A stretch of DNA of 64,000 bases, taken from Rhodospirillales bacterium (GTDB lineage: Bacteria > Pseudomonadota > Alphaproteobacteria > Dongiales > Dongiaceae). The translations under genes were made by a program, and so were the position numbers. Positions 60,084-64,000 of the stretch are shown piece by piece. The notes beneath the pieces are model-generated. The model was not told the origin of the DNA. It worked only from the letters and a program-made list of their open reading frames with translations, and did not search any database. The DNA lies in NCBI GenBank assembly GCA_009885795.1, contig VFKA01000020.1, positions 1 to 64,000 on the forward strand, given 5' to 3'. Every line of letters starts with the position of its first letter. Position 1 is the stretch's first letter.

Positions 60084-61606
60084 CCTCTGGCGAACGGCCG
60101 AATATCCTCCTCGTCATGTCGGACCAGATGTCGGCGGCGGCGCTGCCGCATTACGGCCATCCGCTGGTACGCGCGCCCAATCTGAAGGCGTTGGCCGACA
60201 CCGGCATCGTCTTCGAGAACGCCTATTGCAGCGCGCCGCTCTGCGTGCCGTCGCGCTATTCGATGCTGACCGGCAAGTTGCCCAGCCGGATCGGCGCCTA
60301 TGACAACGGAGCGGAGCTGGCTTCGGACGCGCCGACCTTCGTTCATCATCTGCGCCGGGCGGGATATCGCACCGTGCTCGCCGGCAAGATGGATTTTTGC
60401 GGCGCCGATCAGCTGCACGGTTACGAGGAGCGCTTGAATACCGATTTGACGCCGGCCGATTTCGGCTGGACCCCCGACTGGAGCCGGCCGGACAGGGTCG
60501 AACCCTGGCATCACGACATGACGAGCGTCGCCGAGGCGGGCCCTTGCCGGCGCACGCTCGCCATGGACTATGACGAGGAGGCGGCGTTCGCCGCCGCGCG
60601 CTGGATCCGCGAGGCGGCGAGGGCGCCGGACCGCCGGCCATTCTTCATGACTCTCTCCTTCATCCACCCGCACGATCCCTATCTCGCCCCCAAAGCCAAT
60701 TGGGACGCCTATGACGGCGCGGCCATCGACATGCCGGCGGTGGCGCCGATACCGCCGGAGGAGCGGGATCCGCACAGCCGGCGGCTCTATCAGTTGTATG
60801 ACCGCGGCGAGCACCGCATCGAGGCGGCGCATGTGCGCGCGGCGCGGCGCGCCTACTACGCCATGATCGACTACGTCGACGGGCTCATCGGGCAGGCGCT
60901 CGGGGCACTGCGCGAGACCGGGCAGTTCGAGCGCACGGCGGTCATTGCCACGGCCGATCACGGCGACATGCTGGGCGAGCGCGGGCTCTGGTACAAGATG
61001 ACGTTTTTCGAGCGGGCGGTGCGGGTGCCGCTGGTGTTCACGGCGCCGGGGATGTGGGCGCCGCGGCGCGTGCCGGATGTCGTTTCGCTAGCCGATCTCT
61101 ATCCGACCTTGCAGGCGATGGCGGGAATGGCGCCGGATGGCGAGGACGGGACGAACCTGTTGCCGCTGATCGAGGGGCGCCAGATCCCGCGCCGCGATGC
61201 TATCTTCGGCGAATACATGGCCGAGGGCACGACGGCGCCGATCTTCATGATCCGGCGCGGCCGGCACAAATATGTCGCCGCCGAGGGCGATCCGCCGCAA
61301 CTCTTCGATCTCGACGCCGATCCATGCGAGCGCCGTAATCTGGCCGATGACGAGGGGCACCGGGCGACCGCCCGGGATTTCGCCGAGGAGGTCGCCGCGA
61401 AGTGGGACGGCGCCGCAATCGCAAGCGACGTGCGCGTAAGCCAGCGCCGCCGATTGCTGGTCCAGCGCGCACTCAATGTCGGGCGAAACACGCCGTGGGA
61501 TTTCGAGCCCGCTTACGGCGCGGCCGGGCGCTATTACCGCAACCGCCCCGAAGCGCAGGACATCGAGCGAAGGGCGCGAATTAAGACGCGTGGCGAGGAC
61601 CTCTGA
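60080..61606 (+). CDS. betC: Choline-sulfatase-like arylsulfatase
   Basis: 508 residues. Formylglycine motif SAPLCVPSRYSMLTG with Cys55; metal-site Asp in LVMSDQM and TADHGDMLGERGLW near 300. GKLPSRIGAYDN and IHPHDPY are BetC-like, and the length fits. It would hydrolyse choline-O-sulfate to choline and sulfate. No signal peptide is visible, consistent with cytoplasmic BetC. Not next to other bet genes; a BetA-like gene is at 5085. Confidence 0.85.
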   Translation: MTSGERPNILLVMSDQMSAAALPHYGHPLVRAPNLKALADTGIVFENAYCSAPLCVPSRYSMLTGKLPSRIGAYDNGAELASDAPTFVHHLRRAGYRTVLAGKMDFCGADQLHGYEERLNTDLTPADFGWTPDWSRPDRVEPWHHDMTSVAEAGPCRRTLAMDYDEEAAFAAARWIREAARAPDRRPFFMTLSFIHPHDPYLAPKANWDAYDGAAIDMPAVAPIPPEERDPHSRRLYQLYDRGEHRIEAAHVRAARRAYYAMIDYVDGLIGQALGALRETGQFERTAVIATADHGDMLGERGLWYKMTFFERAVRVPLVFTAPGMWAPRRVPDVVSLADLYPTLQAMAGMAPDGEDGTNLLPLIEGRQIPRRDAIFGEYMAEGTTAPIFMIRRGRHKYVAAEGDPPQLFDLDADPCERRNLADDEGHRATARDFAEEVAAKWDGAAIASDVRVSQRRRLLVQRALNVGRNTPWDFEPAYGAAGRYYRNRPEAQDIERRARIKTRGEDL

Positions 61607-61683
61607 TCGACTCATTTAGCGCGTGTTTCGCACATTCTTAACTCATTTCAGGTGCTTTTATAGCGTATTATTTGGTTGTAAAA

Positions 61684-61700
61684 TGCGCCAAAACAGCGCA
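61684..61700. promoter_or_regulatory. Possible autoregulatory operator upstream of RHH gene
   Basis: TGCGC-N7-GCGCA inverted repeat in an otherwise AT-rich promoter region (TATTAT near 61666), 36 bp before the ribbon-helix-helix start. RHH antitoxin-like proteins often bind such repeats. Evidence is positional only. Confidence 0.35.
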
Positions 61701-61736
61701 ATAATACCATCTTGAAGATATCTAAGGAGAGAACCG

Positions 61737-61952
61737 ATGGCTGAAAAAGTTCGGCTGAGCCTCCAGATTTCGGAGGACGTGAACCGTTTTCTTGAGCAAA
61801 TGGCCGACGACACAAGCGGTACTAAGAGCGACGTGCTTCGGCGGGCGCTAGCCTTGTTGAAGGTAGCTCATGAGGGCAAGCGCAAGGGGAAACGTCTCGG
61901 GTTTGTTTCCGACTCGGGCAATCTCGAGACGGAGATCGTTGGGCCACTCTAA
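61737..61952 (+). CDS. Ribbon-helix-helix protein (CopG/antitoxin-like)
   Basis: 71 residues: VRLSLQISEDVNRFLEQMA followed by TKSDVLRRALALLKVA fits an RHH DNA-binding domain; the C-terminal GFVSDSGNLETEIVGPL may bind a partner. AAGGAGAG precedes the ATG. It is a single base upstream of a small membrane protein gene, so the pair is an operon of unknown role. Confidence 0.75.
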   Translation: MAEKVRLSLQISEDVNRFLEQMADDTSGTKSDVLRRALALLKVAHEGKRKGKRLGFVSDSGNLETEIVGPL

Positions 61953-61953
61953 G

Positions 61954-62286
61954 ATGGCAGAGCCTACCCATCCCGCCATCAACTTTGACCCGATCTTCCA
62001 AAAGAGCGAGGTCACGATTGTTCCTCCGGAGCACCCGGACGACCGCGCTGCAAGGCTAGCGATCAGCAGAAGGTCAAAGTCAATCGACGACTGCAAGGGC
62101 ATCGCGCTCTTTGTCGTCGTCCTTATTGGGGTGTTTTCCGTCGGCGCGATCTGCATGTACCTGATCGTCTTCGATGGCTCGGCGAGCGACGAAACGAGAC
62201 GATGGGCGCAGACCATGCTGGCCGCCATACTCACCGGTTCGGTGTCGTACTTGTTGGGCAGGGCATCGCCAAGAAGCGGCGAGTGA
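61954..62286 (+). CDS. Small two-TM membrane protein, unknown
   Basis: 110 residues. N-terminal soluble part, then hydrophobic helices GIALFVVVLIGVFSVGAI and MLAAILTGSVSYLLG. No family recognised. Start ATG 61954 lies one base after the RHH gene stop. The RHH-plus-membrane-protein pairing could be a toxin-antitoxin-like or stress module; there is no direct evidence. Confidence 0.6.
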   Translation: MAEPTHPAINFDPIFQKSEVTIVPPEHPDDRAARLAISRRSKSIDDCKGIALFVVVLIGVFSVGAICMYLIVFDGSASDETRRWAQTMLAAILTGSVSYLLGRASPRSGE

Positions 62287-62322
62287 CGCGAATATCGAAC
62301 GCCGGGCGCGAGCCTCGCGCGA

Positions 62323-62991
62323 TCAGTCGCCCCGCCCGCGATCGATCGCGCGCCGAACAACACGTATGATCGTCTCGCGCTGTTCGCCGTGCTCCATGTG
62401 GCCACTTCGGTTTGTGCGAGGCGCAAACAGCGCGCGCCCATATCTCTTGCCCGCCGCAAGTCCCCAATACGGCGCGCCACGAAGGCACACGACCACACGC
62501 CGTCCGGACCCGCTGCATGCGTCGGGGAATAGTACAGACTGAGCGTATTCCAAGGCTACCCGGCTTGAGGGAAGAGCCGCCAACAGCGGTCCATCCTTAA
62601 ACTGCCGAGAGTGATATGGGCTAATGTCCAGTACCGCAACATGCTCTCGGATAACCGTCCACGGACGGTCGTAGCAATGCGTGCGGTCTACTATCCATCT
62701 ATTCGCTAGCTCCAACTGGTCTGCGTCCGGCAACGGCGCAGACCCGGTTCGCTCCAACCGATGTCTTTTTTGGCCGACCCTAGTCTTGGCTTCATTGGTG
62801 TCGGCTTGGTCAAAACCCGGCGAGAGATACAGCAGAACGACGGCGGCGGTCTTGAGCTTCCCCATGTACGGAGTAGGCAAACACCCGCGCTCAAAATGAT
62901 GCGCGGCGCGCATCCAAACGTCTCGATCATCGGGGTGGACAGTTTCCGCCGGGCCGATGCGAGACCAGAATTTGAAGAGTTCAGCCACCAT
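62323..62991 (-). CDS. Hypothetical protein, uracil-DNA-glycosylase-like appearance
   Basis: 222 residues, no TM. TPYMGKLKTAAVVLLYLSPGF at residues 40-60 recalls the strand-loop start of UDG-superfamily-like proteins (PYxGxx...LNPGY), but other motifs are not confirmed. A TGA two codons upstream fixes ATG 62991 as the first start. It converges on the small membrane-protein gene and looks accessory. Confidence 0.45.
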   Translation of the reverse strand: MVAELFKFWSRIGPAETVHPDDRDVWMRAAHHFERGCLPTPYMGKLKTAAVVLLYLSPGFDQADTNEAKTRVGQKRHRLERTGSAPLPDADQLELANRWIVDRTHCYDRPWTVIREHVAVLDISPYHSRQFKDGPLLAALPSSRVALEYAQSVLFPDACSGSGRRVVVCLRGAPYWGLAAGKRYGRALFAPRTNRSGHMEHGEQRETIIRVVRRAIDRGRGD

Positions 62992-63108
62992 CGTTCATCT
63001 CGCGTTTCAGTTGAATCCAGAGCAAGACTCACGTTCCGTTTTGAATCGTTCAAATACGAATTGGATCGATCTCGCTCTATGGCGCGGCCGGGCGAGAATC
63101 CTACGCGG
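62992..63108. other. Intergenic region between two minus-strand genes
   Basis: 117 bp, moderate AT, containing the presumed promoter of the unknown gene and the end of the dehydrogenase. Nothing else recognised. Confidence 0.3.
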
Positions 63109-64000
63109 TCAATAACCCCGGCCGCGATCGACGACGTTGGCGAGTGGGCGCCCGGCCTTCAAATCCGCCATCGCCGCCAAGAGGCCCGGCGCCACCGACG
63201 CATCATAGGTGAGGCTGGCGTTGTGCGGCGTCACCGTCACCCGTGGGTGCGCCCAATAAGGGTGATCGGCCGGCAGCGGCTCCTGGTGGAACACGTCGAG
63301 GGTCGCCTGGGCGATGTGCCCGGAATCCAGCGCGGCCAGCAGGTCCTTATCCACCACATGCCCGCCGCGCGCGGCGTTGATGACCGAGGCGCCGCGCGGC
63401 AGCATCGCTAACCGCTTGGCGTCGAGGATGCCGGCGGTGTCCGCCGTCAGCGGCAGGAGACAAACGAGGATTTCGCTCCGCGCGAGAAAAGCCGGCAATT
63501 GGTCCCATCCATGGTAGGAAACGACTCCGGCTTGGGTTTTCGCATGCCGGCTCCAGCCGGCCAGGTCGAAGCCGATGTGGACCAGCTTCTCCGCCGCGTC
63601 GCCGCCCAAGACGCCATGGCCGAGCACGCCAACTTTACGCTCCCAGGCCGGCGGCATCTCGAACGGATCCCATTTCCGGGCGCGTTGGTTCGCCTCGATA
63701 TCGACCTGGCGGCGATGGTGGCGCAGCACGTGCATCACCACGTATTCGGTCATGCACGCGGTGAGAGCGCGATCGACCAGGCGCACGATCGGGACATGGG
63801 CCGGGATCGACTTGTCCAGAAGCAGCTTCTCGACGCCGGCGCCAAGATTGAAAATGACCTTCAAATTGGGATAGCGCGCGAGGTCGCCGGGTTCCGGATT
63901 CCACACGAACGCGAACTCGATGTCCTCGACCGCGCCGGTATCGGGCCAGATCCGGTAATCGAGGGTGGGATCGCGCTTCAGAAGCTCGCCCTTGAGGTCG
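63109..64000 (-). CDS. 2-hydroxyacid dehydrogenase, GhrA-like (5' end beyond window)
   Basis: At least 297 codons, open to the window edge; the visible N-terminal part DLKGELLKRDPTLDYRIWPD is upstream of the first Met, so the true start lies beyond position 64000. Catalytic Arg is in NAARGGHVV, Glu in FHQEPLP and His in TPHNAS; NAD motif GHGVLGGDAAEKL. The short N-terminal domain is like GhrA glyoxylate/hydroxypyruvate reductase. It likely reduces glyoxylate or hydroxypyruvate. Confidence 0.85.
   Translation of the reverse strand, partial: DLKGELLKRDPTLDYRIWPDTGAVEDIEFAFVWNPEPGDLARYPNLKVIFNLGAGVEKLLLDKSIPAHVPIVRLVDRALTACMTEYVVMHVLRHHRRQVDIEANQRARKWDPFEMPPAWERKVGVLGHGVLGGDAAEKLVHIGFDLAGWSRHAKTQAGVVSYHGWDQLPAFLARSEILVCLLPLTADTAGILDAKRLAMLPRGASVINAARGGHVVDKDLLAALDSGHIAQATLDVFHQEPLPADHPYWAHPRVTVTPHNASLTYDASVAPGLLAAMADLKAGRPLANVVDRGRGY

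Overview
The window is GC-rich, densely coded bacterial chromosome, most likely from an uncultured alphaproteobacterium. The evidence for this is a DUF3035 (BamF-type) lipoprotein, a DUF3572 protein, the ethylmalonyl-CoA pair ecm/ccr, a Flp pilin, and the block ribF-ileS-lspA-bamF-M16-M16. I found no rRNA, tRNA, CRISPR array, transposase or integrase. Intergenic gaps hold several families of short dispersed repeats (hairpin, REP-like), which is typical of this group.

Layout. 0.2-7.9 kb: alanine racemase (alr), homocysteine methyltransferase, an RTX-repeat secreted protein, a HAD phosphatase, a glutathione transferase, a choline dehydrogenase-like GMC enzyme and a tandem pair of secreted cache-domain proteins. 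7.9-20.1 kb (mostly minus strand): an MFS carrier, an MTA/SAH nucleosidase, an inactive and an active M16 peptidase, bamF, lspA, ileS, ribF, a MaoC hydratase and an amidase. 20.2-23.5 kb: three ion-transport genes, nhaA, an Alx/TerC protein and a voltage-gated cation channel with an unusual pore sequence, the last two sharing an ATGA overlap. 23.4-30.4 kb: an MttB-like methyltransferase, an MFS carrier, a hybrid histidine kinase with its Hpt partner, an unknown His-rich membrane protein and a Flp pilin. 30.8-38 kb: catabolic enzymes (SDR, BKACE, class-III aminotransferase, dimethylglycine/sarcosine dehydrogenase with a GcvT domain, choline-kinase-like enzyme). 38-41.8 kb: an iron-uptake pair behind a Fur box, a universal stress protein behind an FNR/FixK-like box, and an archaeal-type SAM synthetase coupled to pcm. 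41.9-47.9 kb: SDR, HNH nuclease, esterase, gluQRS, TerC/YjbE, Nudix and a membrane-anchored retropepsin-like protease.

47.5-51.5 kb is a rearranged accessory patch. It carries a 0.5-kb duplication of the protease 3' end, a dead vapB copy, a DUF4258 remnant with intact DUF2283, a truncated type III methyltransferase gene, a TPR protein, an intact vapBC pair and a 44-bp tandem repeat. 51.6-54.9 kb holds divergent ecm and ccr with a shared palindrome. 56.3-61.6 kb is a coupled run resembling E. coli ynbABC (CDP-alcohol transferase, CdsA-like, acyltransferase), then leucyl aminopeptidase and choline sulfatase; the first two genes each carry an apparent one-base frameshift. 61.6-63.0 kb is an island with no recognised housekeeping gene, holding a ribbon-helix-helix gene, a small two-TM gene and an unknown gene. 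A hydroxyacid dehydrogenase runs off the right edge.

Taken together, the window has many enzymes that handle methyl groups or quaternary amines (BetC, BetA-like, homocysteine methyltransferase, MttB-like, DMGDH/SARDH-like, archaeal-type MAT, MTA/SAH nucleosidase). This suggests growth on choline- or betaine-type compounds, with C2 carbon assimilated through the ethylmalonyl-CoA pathway. The functional links are inferred from families and position only.
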